The notes: a model not told the origin generated them from the letters alone. A stretch of DNA of 64,000 bases from Lysobacterales bacterium (GCA_017305135.1 JAFKNA010000017.1:23375-87374), one strand, 5' to 3'. Shown: positions 19,056-32,487, counted from the stretch's first letter. Program-made: numbers and translations.

Positions 19056-20840
19056 TCAGCCGAACTGCGCGTCCGGCATGTCCATGAGGGTGGCCGCGCC
19101 GCTGCGGATTGCCGCCGCATGGGCGTGGATGCGGGGCAAGATGCGGGCGTAGTAGAAGCGCGCGGTGTGGCGCTTGGCATCGCGCAGCTCCGGCGCCGAG
19201 CGGTCCGCGGCCTCGACGGCGCGGGCCCAGAACCAGGCCAGCGCCACGTAGCCGGAGAAGAACAGGTAATCGTAGGCGGCGGCGCCGATCTCCTCCGGGT
19301 TGGCGGCGGCACGCGCGGCGATCTCCAGCGTGAGCTGGCTCCACTGGCGGCTGGCCTCGGCCAGCGGGCCGACGAATTCGGACAGCGCCGCGTCGCCCTC
19401 GTGGGCCGCGACGAAGGCGTCGATTTCGGCAATGAAGTGGCGAAAGCCGACGCCCTTGAGCTGCAGGATCTTGCGCCCGAGCAGGTCGTTGGCCTGGATC
19501 TGTGTGGTGCCTTCGTAAAGGGTGGCGATGCGCGCGTCGCGCGCGAACTGCTCCATGCCGTTCTCGACGATGTAGCCGTGGCCGCCGAAGATCTGCACGG
19601 CGTCGTAGGTGCATTCGATCGCCGTTTCGGTGAGGAGTCCCTTCACGATCGGGGTCAGGAACGACACCAGCGCCTCGGCGCGCTCGCGCTCGGCGGCGTC
19701 ACTGGAACGGCTGGCGATGTCTTCGTGGAGGTAGGCGTAGAGCGCCAGCAGCCGCTCGCCTTCGGCGAAGGCCTTCTGCGTCAGCAGCATGCGGCGGATG
19801 TCGGGATGCACGATGAGTGGGTCGGCGGGCCAATCCGGGTATTTCGGGCCCGACAGCGAACGCATCTGCAGGCGTTCGCGGGCGTAGGCGAGCGAGTTCT
19901 GGTAGGCACGCTCGGTGAGACCGAGGCCCTGCAGGCCGACCGCCAGGCGTGCGGTGTTCATCATGGTGAACATGGCGGCGAGGCCTTTGTTGGCCTGGCC
20001 GACCAGCCAGCCTTCGGCAGCGTCGAAGTTCATCACGCAGGTCACCGAGCCGTGGATGCCCATCTTGTGCTCGATGGAACCGCAGGCCAGCGCGTTGCGC
20101 TCGCCCACCGTACCGTCCTTCGCGACCTTGAACTTGGGCACAATGAAGAGGGAAATGCCCTTCACCCCGGCAGGAGCATCCGGCAGGCGTGCCAGCACCA
20201 GGTGCAGGATGTTGTCGACCAGGTCGTGCTCGCCGGCGGTGATGAAGATCTTGGTGCCGCTGATGCGGTAGCTGCCGTCGCCGGCGGGTTCCGCGCGGGT
20301 CTTGAGGAGGCCGAGGTCGGTGCCGCAGTGGGGCTCGGTCAGGCACATCGTGCCGGTCCACTGGCCGGACACCAGCGGCTTCAGGAACACCTCGCGCTGC
20401 CAGTCCTCGCCGTGGAACTCCAGCGCCGAGGCGGCGCCGTGCGAGAGCATCGGGTAGTTGCCCCAGGAGAGGTTGGCCGCGTCGATCATCTCCTTGAGCG
20501 CCGCGCCGAGTGTTTCGGGCAAACCCTGTCCGCCGAAGGCCTCGCGCGCGGTGAGGCCGATCCAGCCGCCCTCGACGTATTGGGCAAAGGCTTCCTTGAA
20601 TCCCTTCGGCGTGCGCACTTCATGGGTGGCCGGATCGAACCGGCAGCCTTCGGCATCGCCGCTGGCGTTGAGCGGCGCGAGCACCTGCTCGGCGAATTTC
20701 GCCCCTTCCTCCAGGACCGCATCGATCAGCTCGCGACTGGCGGCTTCGCAGCCCGGCAACTCCCGGTAGATCGATTCGACGCCGAGCACGTCGTGCAGGG
20801 CGAAGCGCATGTCGGCGAGCGGGGTGGTATAGCGGCTCAT
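19056..20840 (-). CDS. Acyl-CoA dehydrogenase with C-terminal extension
   Basis: 594 residues, longer than the 380-residue classical dehydrogenases and typical of the FadE/DmdC-like group with an extra C-terminal domain. An FAD enzyme that introduces the alpha-beta double bond in acyl-CoA. Visible are CLTEPHCGTDLGLLKTRA, GTKIFITAGEHDL, and the catalytic-glutamate block LYEGTTQIQANDLLGRK. It starts 9 bp downstream of a lipoprotein gene's stop, so the two are probably co-transcribed. Chain-length preference cannot be read from the sequence. Confidence 0.9.
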   Translation of the reverse strand: MSRYTTPLADMRFALHDVLGVESIYRELPGCEAASRELIDAVLEEGAKFAEQVLAPLNASGDAEGCRFDPATHEVRTPKGFKEAFAQYVEGGWIGLTAREAFGGQGLPETLGAALKEMIDAANLSWGNYPMLSHGAASALEFHGEDWQREVFLKPLVSGQWTGTMCLTEPHCGTDLGLLKTRAEPAGDGSYRISGTKIFITAGEHDLVDNILHLVLARLPDAPAGVKGISLFIVPKFKVAKDGTVGERNALACGSIEHKMGIHGSVTCVMNFDAAEGWLVGQANKGLAAMFTMMNTARLAVGLQGLGLTERAYQNSLAYARERLQMRSLSGPKYPDWPADPLIVHPDIRRMLLTQKAFAEGERLLALYAYLHEDIASRSSDAAERERAEALVSFLTPIVKGLLTETAIECTYDAVQIFGGHGYIVENGMEQFARDARIATLYEGTTQIQANDLLGRKILQLKGVGFRHFIAEIDAFVAAHEGDAALSEFVGPLAEASRQWSQLTLEIAARAAANPEEIGAAAYDYLFFSGYVALAWFWARAVEAADRSAPELRDAKRHTARFYYARILPRIHAHAAAIRSGAATLMDMPDAQFG

Positions 20841-20849
20841 GGGATTCTC

Positions 20850-21287
20850 CTAGCGCCAGGTGTTGGGGATGCCGGGCACGGGCGACAGCCGGCTGCTGCG
20901 CTCGAACTTGAAGCTGGCCTTGGGATCGGTGGTGCGGATGCTGCCTTCCAGGCGGTATCCGAAATCGACGTCGGCGCGAAGCTGCATGCGCGAATGCAGG
21001 TGCGCCGTGACCACGTCGCCGCTGTTGGCGACGATGTCGATGTCCGGCGTCACGTGGATTTCGCCCGCGTCCGCGCCGTCGATGAGGAGCCTGGCGTCGA
21101 GCGCCTCGTAGTGCATCGCCATGGTGCTGAAGTTCTCGATGCGGATGCTCAGCTGCCACTCGCCGCCGGGCAGGATCGCCAGTTGCTGGATGCTGGCCGT
21201 GGAGGGATGCACCTTCCTCACCGGCCCGCTGCCGCAGGCGGCCAGCAGGAGCAGGGCAATCGCGAGGAGTGATCGGGTCGGACTCAT
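20850..21287 (-). CDS. LEA type 2-like lipoprotein
   Basis: 145 residues. The start at 21287 gives the lipoprotein signal MSPTRSLLAIALLLLAACGS with Cys near residue 18; upstream in-frame codons are unlike coding sequence. The mature part is a beta-sandwich-like domain (LSIRIENFSTMAMHYEALDA, DGADAGEIHVTPDIDIVANS) resembling LEA14/WHy domain proteins. It should sit on a membrane facing the periplasm. It heads a two-gene unit with the acyl-CoA dehydrogenase; the link is unexplained. Confidence 0.75.
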   Translation of the reverse strand: MSPTRSLLAIALLLLAACGSGPVRKVHPSTASIQQLAILPGGEWQLSIRIENFSTMAMHYEALDARLLIDGADAGEIHVTPDIDIVANSGDVVTAHLHSRMQLRADVDFGYRLEGSIRTTDPKASFKFERSSRLSPVPGIPNTWR

Positions 21288-21503
21288 TGCCACCTCGGCC
21301 GGCGCTGGATGTGGATGCCGTAGCCTACCGGCTTGGCCGCGGGGCGCAAAGGAGGCAGGCCGGCCCGCGCGATCCGTCGCCTGGAACGTCCGCGGGGAGC
21401 CGCCGTGCATTGCCGCTATTCAGCTTTGTGGCTGCATCCTCCATGCGCCGCGCAGCGCATGAAGGCGCGGAACCTGTCTCATTCGCGAAGGAGAAGATGC
21501 GCC

Positions 21504-22067
21504 ATGAAACGTCCGCTCGTGTTCCTGTCGGGGTTGATGCTGATGCTCGGTTTTGCCTTCGCCCACGCCGACGAGTACAGCGACACCATCGCCTTGTTCA
21601 AGAACTCCACGGAAAGCGCCGCGTTCTTCAACAGCAGCTACGGCTACGCGGTGTTTCCCACCATCGGCAAGGGTGGCCTGGTGGTCGGCGCGGCGCACGG
21701 CAACGGCCATGTGTACCGGCACGGACGCTACGTGGGTGACACCAGCATGACCCAGCTCAGCGTCGGTGCGCAGGCCGGCGGGCAGGCCTACAGCCAGATC
21801 ATCTTCTTCGAGAACGAAGCGGCCTTCAACGAGTTCACCAAGGGCAGCTTCGAGTTCGGCGCCGACGCCAACGCCGTCGCCATCACCGCCGCCGCGGGCG
21901 CCACCGCCGGCACCACGGGCGCCAGTGCCGGAGCGAGCGCGACCAAGCGCGACGCCAAGAACGTCGGCACCTACTACAAGGGCATGGCGGTGTTCACCAT
22001 CGTCAAGGGTGGTGCCATGTACCAGGCCGTGCTCGCCGGGCAGAAGTTCAGCTATACCCCGCGCTGA
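21504..22067 (+). CDS. SYLF/YSC84 lipid-binding domain protein, secreted
   Basis: 187 residues. A signal peptide (MKRPLVFLSGLMLMLGFAFA, cleavage after AHA) precedes a SYLF-type domain: YGYAVFPTIGKGGLVVGAA, a GNGHVYRHGRYVGDTSMTQL block, QIIFFENEAAFNEFTKG and MAVFTIVKGGAMYQAVLAGQ. An Ala/Thr/Gly-rich loop interrupts it near residue 135. AAGGAGAAG lies upstream of the ATG at 21504. The family binds phospholipids in eukaryotes; the bacterial role is unclear. Confidence 0.85.
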   Translation: MKRPLVFLSGLMLMLGFAFAHADEYSDTIALFKNSTESAAFFNSSYGYAVFPTIGKGGLVVGAAHGNGHVYRHGRYVGDTSMTQLSVGAQAGGQAYSQIIFFENEAAFNEFTKGSFEFGADANAVAITAAAGATAGTTGASAGASATKRDAKNVGTYYKGMAVFTIVKGGAMYQAVLAGQKFSYTPR

Positions 22068-22088
22068 GCGCTGGTTGGATAGCAAGCT

Positions 22089-22156
22089 CGTCATTCCGGC
22101 GAAGCGGACCAGTGCCTTCAGAGGCGCTGGGTCCCGGCGTTCGCCGGGACGGCGAG
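22089..22156. repeat. Palindromic repeat of a second family
   Basis: CGTCATTCCGGCGAAG, a 30-bp spacer and TCCCGGCGTTCGCCGGGACG form an imperfect inverted pair in the gap before recQ. It resembles, but differs from, the CCCGCGAAAGCGGG family elsewhere in the window. Confidence 0.7.
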
Positions 22157-22225
22157 TGGTTCAGAGTTCCTGAAGCGGGCGCAGTCCGAAGGGGCTGCGC
22201 CCTGCTCGTTTGCTAGCATGGCGGG

Positions 22226-24037
<1,812 letters not shown>

Positions 24038-24157
24038 GCGGTTCGGCACTCAGATCGCGTGCAGCGCGGACGGCCGGGCGCGGTCCCGCGCGGTTTGGGA
24101 TGCCGGGTCCGGTGCGATAGCAGCTTGCAGATTCTGCAGACCCTTCAGAGCTTGTGA

Positions 24158-24182
24158 AAAATTGCACATCCTGTGCAATTTT
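24158..24182. terminator. Perfect AT-flanked hairpin, bidirectional terminator
   Basis: AAAATTGCACA, a TCC loop and TGTGCAATTTT form an 11-bp perfect stem with A/T tracts on both sides. It can end recQ transcripts on the plus strand and doc transcripts on the minus strand. Confidence 0.8.
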
Positions 24183-24270
24183 CCAGTCGCGGGTCCGGTA
24201 CACGCCTGGACCCGCTCCCGCGAATCAGGCACTTGCGTGCCCGCTTCGCGACCGGCCATCCCTGGCCGGG

Positions 24271-24300
24271 CTGAGAGTTCGTTTTTTCACAAACTCTCAG
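24271..24300. repeat. Inverted repeat over the doc stop codon
   Basis: CTGAGAGTT and AACTCTCAG form 9-bp arms around a T-rich loop. The right arm contains the stop codon of the doc gene. It could protect or end the toxin-antitoxin mRNA. Confidence 0.6.
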
Positions 24301-24725
24301 CGCACGTATCCGGCACAGCTTTCATGTACGCGGTCGGCGGCCGGGTGGATATGACTGCGCAGCCAGAGTGCGAATTCGGCCTCGGTGAGACTGCCCTCGG
24401 CGAGGGAAAGGTAGACCGGGTACAACTCCAGATCGCCCGCATCGAGCCGCCCTCCATTGAGCACGATAAAGGTTTCGCAAAGGACCGCGGCCGTGCGCTT
24501 GTTGCCGTCCACGAAGGGGTGATTGCGGGCAAGACCATAAGCGAGGCTGGCGGCCAGCTCGGAAACATCGGGTGGCGGTTCTCCGTAGGCATGCAACTGC
24601 AACGGCCGGGCAAGGGCGGAATCCAGCAGGCTTTCGTCGCGGATTCCCGAACTGCCCCCGTGTTCGGCGAGTTGGCGATCATGCACCGCCAGCGCCAGGT
24701 CCTTGTCGATCCAGGTGATCATCAT
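24297..24725 (-). CDS. doc: Doc-family toxin (Fic fold)
   Basis: 142 residues. The Doc/Fic motif HPFVDGNKRTAAVL is intact, so the phosphotransferase site is present; Doc of phage P1 phosphorylates EF-Tu and halts translation. A family block YGLARNHPF precedes it. The start at 24725 (tandem ATGs 24725/24722) has AAAGG just upstream and lies 4 bp after the antitoxin stop. Paired with an AbrB-type antitoxin, so it forms a two-gene toxin-antitoxin module. Confidence 0.9.
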   Translation of the reverse strand: MMITWIDKDLALAVHDRQLAEHGGSSGIRDESLLDSALARPLQLHAYGEPPPDVSELAASLAYGLARNHPFVDGNKRTAAVLCETFIVLNGGRLDAGDLELYPVYLSLAEGSLTEAEFALWLRSHIHPAADRVHESCAGYVR

Positions 24726-24729
24726 CCTT

Positions 24730-24951
24730 TCACTGAGCCAGCTTGTGCAGCAGCGTGCGCCGCTCACGCATGATCCTTTCCGCCACTTCCATCTGCGCCG
24801 CCAGCTTCTCGTCATACACGGTCAGGCGGATGCCGTCGGGCGTCTCCAGGGCGTACAGCTCATCACCCTTGCTCACATGCAGGCGTGCGAGAAGTTCCTT
24901 CGGCAGGATGACGCCGGCGGAATTGCCGATTGTGGTGATCTTGAGCTTCAT
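24730..24951 (-). CDS. AbrB/MazE-family antitoxin
   Basis: 73 residues. The N-terminus MKLKITTIGNSAGVILPKEL is a swapped-hairpin AbrB/MazE DNA-binding domain; the C-terminal helix (EKLAAQMEVAERIMRERRTL) should wrap the toxin. The start at 24951 is preferred over an upstream ATG because it begins the domain exactly. It probably neutralises the Doc toxin encoded 4 bp downstream and represses its own promoter through the palindrome at 24975-24990. Confidence 0.9.
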   Translation of the reverse strand: MKLKITTIGNSAGVILPKELLARLHVSKGDELYALETPDGIRLTVYDEKLAAQMEVAERIMRERRTLLHKLAQ

Positions 24952-24974
24952 GGCATGTTGTTCCGGGCAAATGT

Positions 24975-25013
24975 TATAACCAGTGTTATACCGTGCTCCC
25001 GCATGACTGGCAA
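24975..25013 (-). promoter_or_regulatory. Toxin-antitoxin promoter with operator palindrome
   Basis: On the minus strand a -35 TTGCCA (25013-25008), a 17-bp spacer and a -10 TATAAC (24990-24985) form a near-consensus sigma70 promoter. The -10 is one arm of the palindrome TATAAC-CAGT-GTTATA (24975-24990), also a direct TGTTATA repeat with a 12-bp period. Antitoxin binding there would block the promoter. Confidence 0.8.
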
Positions 25014-25035
25014 GCGTCCGGTTCGCCTGTCCCGG

Positions 25036-25064
25036 AAAAAGGAAGCCCCGCATGGCGGGGCTTC
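25036..25064 (-). terminator. gcvP terminator
   Basis: A 10-bp perfect stem GAAGCCCCGC/GCGGGGCTTC with a 3-nt loop is followed on the minus strand by CCTTTTT. It lies just after the gcvP stop. Confidence 0.85.
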
Positions 25065-25090
25065 GGGGCGTGCGGCCGTAGCAGGGAAAA

Positions 25091-28036
<2,946 letters not shown>

Positions 28037-28077
28037 GGAGGCGTCCGAAGGCAGGCGTGCGAAGCCGCACGGGGCGC

Positions 28078-28252
28078 CCCTCTGTCCTTTTGCCTGAGAG
28101 TTTGGAAGCGCATGCGCTTCGTGCCCCTTCGGCGCCGGCTCGCGGCCGGTCTCTCCAGAGTTGTCGACGCGCGGCGGTCTTGGGCCTGAGCGATTACGGG
28201 CGTTGCGCCTTCGGCAGCGGAAAGCCGATGCCCTCCGCTTCTCCCACCGCGT
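28078..28252 (-). promoter_or_regulatory. Tandem glycine riboswitch
   Basis: Reading the minus strand, aptamer 1 has GGGAGA, GCCGAAGGCGCAA and CTCAGG; aptamer 2 has CTGGAGAGACCG, GCCGAAGGGGCA and CTCAGGCAAAAGGACAGAGG, both matching the glycine riboswitch consensus. The element lies about 40-215 nt before the gcvP start, which itself has a poor ribosome site, so glycine binding probably turns expression on. Confidence 0.92.
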
Positions 28253-28266
28253 CGATGGAAGCGGCC

Positions 28267-28272
28267 ATTATA
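28267..28272 (-). promoter_or_regulatory. -10 box for the gcvP leader
   Basis: A perfect TATAAT on the minus strand lies just upstream of the riboswitch. No good -35 is seen 17 bp away, so it may need an activator. Confidence 0.55.
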
Positions 28273-28310
28273 CCCGGGCTGCACGCGCGGTGGCCGCCGG
28301 CGGCACAACG

Positions 28311-28334
28311 AAAAAACCCGCCTGGCGGCGGGTT
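28311..28334 (-). terminator. tRNA-Leu terminator
   Basis: The stem CCCGCC/GGCGGG, extended by AA/TT, with a 4-nt loop is followed on the minus strand by a six-T run, 15 bp past the tRNA 3' end. Confidence 0.85.
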
Positions 28335-28348
28335 CTTCAATGATTCGT

Positions 28349-28433
<85 letters not shown>

Positions 28434-28465
28434 CCGCCGGCGGGCGGGGCCTGCCGGGGGCGCGA

Positions 28466-28494
28466 ACGATACTGGCCGGGTCACAGGCTGTCAA
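28466..28494 (-). promoter_or_regulatory. tRNA-Leu promoter
   Basis: Minus strand TTGACA (28494-28489), a 17-bp spacer and TATCGT (28471-28466), then a GC-rich discriminator typical of stable-RNA promoters. It is divergent from rnr. Confidence 0.8.
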
Positions 28495-28556
28495 TGCTGC
28501 CCTTGCAATCATGGGGTCGCTCCGCGACGCTGCCCCCACAAACGAAGGAACCGCCT

Positions 28557-30875
28557 GTGAAAAGAAGAAAAAACACCCCGCCGCACACTGGCGCCAGAGG
28601 CGGAAAGCCCGCCGCCGGAGAAGATCCGCGGCAGGGCCGCGGGCCGGGCAAGCGCGTCAAGCCTGCGCCTTTCTTGCCGGAGCGCTTGCCGCCGCTGCCC
28701 GGCAAGGGGCGCAAAGCGCGCATCGCCGACCCCCATGCGGAGCGCGAGGCGAAGCGCTACGAGCGGCCCATCCCGAGCCGCGAGGCCATCATCGACCTGC
28801 TGACCGGCCAGGGCGAACTGCTCAAGATCGAGAAGATCGCCGACGCCCTGCACCTCACCGACCCGGTGGACCTCGAGGCGCTGACCCGCCGCCTGGGGGC
28901 GATGCTGCGCGATGGCCAGCTGATCCAGAACCGCCGCGGCGGTTACGGCGTGGCCAGCAAGCTCGACCTGATGCCCGGGCAGGTGCTGGCCAACGCGGAA
29001 GGCTACGGATTCCTGCGCCCCGACGAGGGCGGCGACGACCTTTACCTGTCGCCGGCCGAGATGCGCAAGGTGCTGCACGGCGACCGCGTGCTGGCCAGCG
29101 TGGTCGGCATCGACCGTCGCGGGCGTCGCCAGGGCGCCATCGTCGAGGTGCTGGAACGGCGCTCGTCGCGGCTGGTCGGTCGAGTGGTGGAGGACCACGG
29201 CGTGGTGCTGGTGACGCCCGACGACCGGCGCCTGCACCAGGACGTGCTGATCAAGCCCGGCGAGGACCGGGGCGCGCACTCGGGGCAGATCGTGATCGTC
29301 GAGATCACCGATCCGCCGACCGTGCACCGCGGCCCCATGGGCCGCATCATTACCGCGCTCGGCGAGCGGCTGCAGCCCTCGCTGGTGGTCGAGATGGCGA
29401 TCGCCAGCCACGACCTGCCGCACGAGTGGCCGGCCGCGGCGCTGAACCAGGCGGCCGCGGTCGAGCCGGAGGTCACGCCCGCCGAGCTGGACGGCCGCAC
29501 GGACCTGCGCAAGCTGCCGCTGGTCACCATCGATGGCGCCGACGCCAAGGACTTCGACGACGCGGTGTATGCCGAAGCCGCCGGCGAGGGCTTCCGCCTG
29601 GTGGTCGCCATCGCCGATGTCTCGCATTACGTGACGCCCGGCAGCGCGCTCGACGAGGAGGCGAAGAATCGCACCACCTCGGTGTATTTCCCCGGTTTCG
29701 TGGTGCCGATGCTGCCGGAGACGCTCTCCAACGGCATCTGCTCGCTGAACCCCAAGGTCGATCGCCTGTGCATGGTGTGCGACATGCGCATCGATGCGGA
29801 CGGCGAGGTCACGCGCGCGAAATTCTATCCGGCGGTGATGCGCTCGCACGCGCGCCTCACCTACGATCGCGTCTGGCAGGCGATCGGCGAGAAGGACGCC
29901 GACGCGCGCCGCGAGCTCGCCGACGTGATGCCGCAACTCAAGGTGCTGCACAAGCTCTACAAGCTGCTGGCGAAGGCGCGCAGGCGGCGCGGCGCGATCG
30001 ACTTCGAGACCACCGAGGTGGACTTCCGCCTCGACTCCGAAGGCGAAGTCGTTCAACTCGCCGCGCGCGAGCGCAACGACGCGCACAAGCTGATCGAGGA
30101 ATGCATGATCGCCGCCAACGTCGAGGCGGCGAAGTTCCTCCAGAAGAAGCGCATCCCGGCGCCCTACCGCGTGCATGCGCCGCCGCCGGCTTCCAAGTAC
30201 GAGGATCTCCTCGAGTTCCTGCGCGAGTTCAAGCTCAGCCTGCCGCCGCAGGACAAGGTGGCGCCGGCCGATTTCTCTGCTTTGCTGAAGAAGATCCGCA
30301 ACCGGCCGGATGCGAGCCTGATCGAATCGGTGTTGCTGCGCTCGCAGAGCATGGCGGTCTATCAACCCGGCGATCCTGGTCATTTCGGGCTGGCGCTCGA
30401 AACCTACACGCACTTCACCTCCCCGATCCGGCGATATCCGGACCTGCTGGTGCACCGCGCGATCCGCTACGCGCTCGCGGGCGGCAAGCCGGCGGGCTAT
30501 TTCTACAGCCCGAGCGACATGGCCAACCTCTGCGTGCACTGCTCCCACAACGAGCGCCGCGCCGACGAGGCCGAGCGCGACGTCGACGAGCGCTACAAGT
30601 GCGCCTGGATGGAAAAGCACGTCGGCGAGGAATTCGACGGCATCGTCTCCGGCGTCACCTCGTTCGGCCTCTTCGTCGAGCTCACCGAATCGAAGATCGA
30701 CGGCCTGGTGCACGTCACCCAGCTCCCCAACGACTACTACCACTTCGACGCCACCCGGCGCATGCTCAGCGGCCAGCGCCGCGGCCTCGCCTTCCGCCTC
30801 GGCGACGAGGTCCGCGTGCGCGTGCTGCGCGCCAGCCTTGAGGATCGCAAGATCGATTTCCGACTGGTGACCTGA
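28557..30875 (+). CDS. rnr: Ribonuclease R
   Basis: 772 residues from the GTG at 28557, preferred over an ATG at 28494 because AAGGA lies 7 nt before it and a basic Lys/Arg-rich N-terminus follows directly. A 3'-5' exoribonuclease that degrades structured RNA. Order: a basic tail, a winged-helix domain (IIDLLTGQGELLKIEKIADA), cold-shock domains, the RNB catalytic domain with TIDGADAKDFDDAVYAE (metal-binding aspartates intact) and HFTSPIRRYPDLLVHRAI, then an S1 domain (GIVSGVTSFGLFVEL). The extra basic C-terminal tail of E. coli RNase R is absent. Confidence 0.95.
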   Translation: MKRRKNTPPHTGARGGKPAAGEDPRQGRGPGKRVKPAPFLPERLPPLPGKGRKARIADPHAEREAKRYERPIPSREAIIDLLTGQGELLKIEKIADALHLTDPVDLEALTRRLGAMLRDGQLIQNRRGGYGVASKLDLMPGQVLANAEGYGFLRPDEGGDDLYLSPAEMRKVLHGDRVLASVVGIDRRGRRQGAIVEVLERRSSRLVGRVVEDHGVVLVTPDDRRLHQDVLIKPGEDRGAHSGQIVIVEITDPPTVHRGPMGRIITALGERLQPSLVVEMAIASHDLPHEWPAAALNQAAAVEPEVTPAELDGRTDLRKLPLVTIDGADAKDFDDAVYAEAAGEGFRLVVAIADVSHYVTPGSALDEEAKNRTTSVYFPGFVVPMLPETLSNGICSLNPKVDRLCMVCDMRIDADGEVTRAKFYPAVMRSHARLTYDRVWQAIGEKDADARRELADVMPQLKVLHKLYKLLAKARRRRGAIDFETTEVDFRLDSEGEVVQLAARERNDAHKLIEECMIAANVEAAKFLQKKRIPAPYRVHAPPPASKYEDLLEFLREFKLSLPPQDKVAPADFSALLKKIRNRPDASLIESVLLRSQSMAVYQPGDPGHFGLALETYTHFTSPIRRYPDLLVHRAIRYALAGGKPAGYFYSPSDMANLCVHCSHNERRADEAERDVDERYKCAWMEKHVGEEFDGIVSGVTSFGLFVELTESKIDGLVHVTQLPNDYYHFDATRRMLSGQRRGLAFRLGDEVRVRVLRASLEDRKIDFRLVT

Positions 30876-30921
30876 CGCGCCGCGGCTTGCCGCGCGCGCG
30901 GCCAGGGCGGAGACTCGGAAC

Positions 30922-32487
30922 ATGATGGCCAATTCCGAACCGGGCGCTTCGCCGCGCCTCCACGTCCGCGCTGCGGAGCTTGCCGACATCCCGCAGCTGG
31001 TCGACCTGTCGGCGCGCGTCTACGGGGCCGACTGGGGCTACTCGGCGGAAATGCTGCGCGGCCAGATCACGCGCTTTCCCGAGGGGCAGTTCGCCGCCAT
31101 CTATGGCGAGCGCGTGGTCGGCTATTGCGCCACCTTCCGCATCGGCGAATCGATAGCCTTGGCGCCGCATACCTGGGCCGGCATCACCGGCGGCGGTTTC
31201 GCCTCGCGCCACGTGCCCGACGGCGAATGGCTGTACGGGATGGAGGTGTGCGTCGATCCGGACTACCGCGGCCTGCGCATCGGGCGCCGCCTCTATTCGG
31301 CGCGCAAGCGCCTGTGCCAGCGCCTCGGCCTGCGCGGGATCGTGTTCGGCGGCCGCCTGCCGGGGCTGGCGCGCCGCATCGGCCGCTACGGCAGCGCCGA
31401 TGCCTACGTCGAGGCGGTGGTTGCCGGGCGCCAGCGCGACGCGACACTGAGCTTCCAGCTCCGCAACGGCTTCGAGCTGGTCGGCCTGCTCGATCGCTAT
31501 CTTCCCAGCGACCGGGAATCGATGGGGATGGCGGCGCACCTGGTCTGGCGCAACCCCAACCGCTTCGAAGCGCCGGCCGCGCCGCTGACGAGCGCCGGCG
31601 GCGCGCCGCGGCTGCTGCGCATTGCCGCCGTCCAGTACCAGCAGCGGCGCATCGCCGATTTCGAGGCATTCGCCGCGCAGGTGGAATATTTTGTCGACGT
31701 CGCCGCCAGCTACGAATCCGACTTCGTCGCCTTCCCGGAACTGCTTGCGCTGCAGCTCCTGTCGATCGCCAACAAGCCCTTCGAGCCGGCGCAGGCGGTG
31801 CTCGAGATCGCCGGCTACGCGGCACGGCTCGAAGCGCTCTTCAGCGAGATCGCCGTGCGCCACAACATCAATATCATCGGTGGCGCCCACCCGGTGCTCG
31901 ACGCGGCCGGAGAGCTCCGCATCGTCGCGCCCGTGTGCCTGCGCGATGGAAGCGTGCATCGGCAGGAGAAGCTGCATCCCACTCCGGCCGAGCGCGCCTG
32001 GTGGGCGATCCGCGGCGGTGCCCGCGCCGAGGCGATCGCCACCGATTGCGGGCCGATCGGCGTGCTGGTCGATTACGACGCGCAGTTTCCCGAGGTGGCG
32101 CGCCACCTCGTGGACCAGGGCGCGCTGATCCTGTTCGTGCCGTTCTGCAGCGACGAGCGCCAGGGGTATCTCCGGCTGCGCTACTCGGCGCAGGCGCGCG
32201 CCATCGAGAACCAGTGCTACGTGGTGATGTCCGGCAACGTCGGCAACCTGCCGGGCGTCAACAACTTCGAGATGCAGTACGCGCAAAGCTGCATCCTGAC
32301 ACCCTGCGATTTCGCCTTCGCGCGCGACGGCATCGCTGCCGATTCGACGCCCAATACCGAAATGGTCCTGCTCGCCGACCTTCGCCTGGAGGATCTCGCC
32401 CGCGCCCGCAACGACGGCGCGGTGCAGAACCTCAAGGACCGCCGCCACGACCTCTACCAGCTGCGGTGGACGCGCCGGCCGGAATGA
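30922..32487 (+). CDS. GNAT acetyltransferase fused to nitrilase-like domain lacking the catalytic cysteine
   Basis: 521 residues. The N-terminal GNAT domain (about 15-210) has MEVCVDPDYRGLRIGRRLY, the acetyl-CoA loop. The C-terminal carbon-nitrogen hydrolase domain (about 225-515) has the Glu of FPELLAL and the Lys of RQEKLHPTPAE, but the nucleophile block reads GVLVDYDAQFPEV where active nitrilases read CYD, so Asp replaces Cys (codon GAT at 32071). Such two-domain fusions are a known architecture of unknown substrate. The hydrolase half is probably inactive for amide hydrolysis or reworked for binding. Tandem ATGs (30922, 30925) have GGAG upstream. Confidence 0.88.
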   Translation: MMANSEPGASPRLHVRAAELADIPQLVDLSARVYGADWGYSAEMLRGQITRFPEGQFAAIYGERVVGYCATFRIGESIALAPHTWAGITGGGFASRHVPDGEWLYGMEVCVDPDYRGLRIGRRLYSARKRLCQRLGLRGIVFGGRLPGLARRIGRYGSADAYVEAVVAGRQRDATLSFQLRNGFELVGLLDRYLPSDRESMGMAAHLVWRNPNRFEAPAAPLTSAGGAPRLLRIAAVQYQQRRIADFEAFAAQVEYFVDVAASYESDFVAFPELLALQLLSIANKPFEPAQAVLEIAGYAARLEALFSEIAVRHNINIIGGAHPVLDAAGELRIVAPVCLRDGSVHRQEKLHPTPAERAWWAIRGGARAEAIATDCGPIGVLVDYDAQFPEVARHLVDQGALILFVPFCSDERQGYLRLRYSAQARAIENQCYVVMSGNVGNLPGVNNFEMQYAQSCILTPCDFAFARDGIAADSTPNTEMVLLADLRLEDLARARNDGAVQNLKDRRHDLYQLRWTRRPE

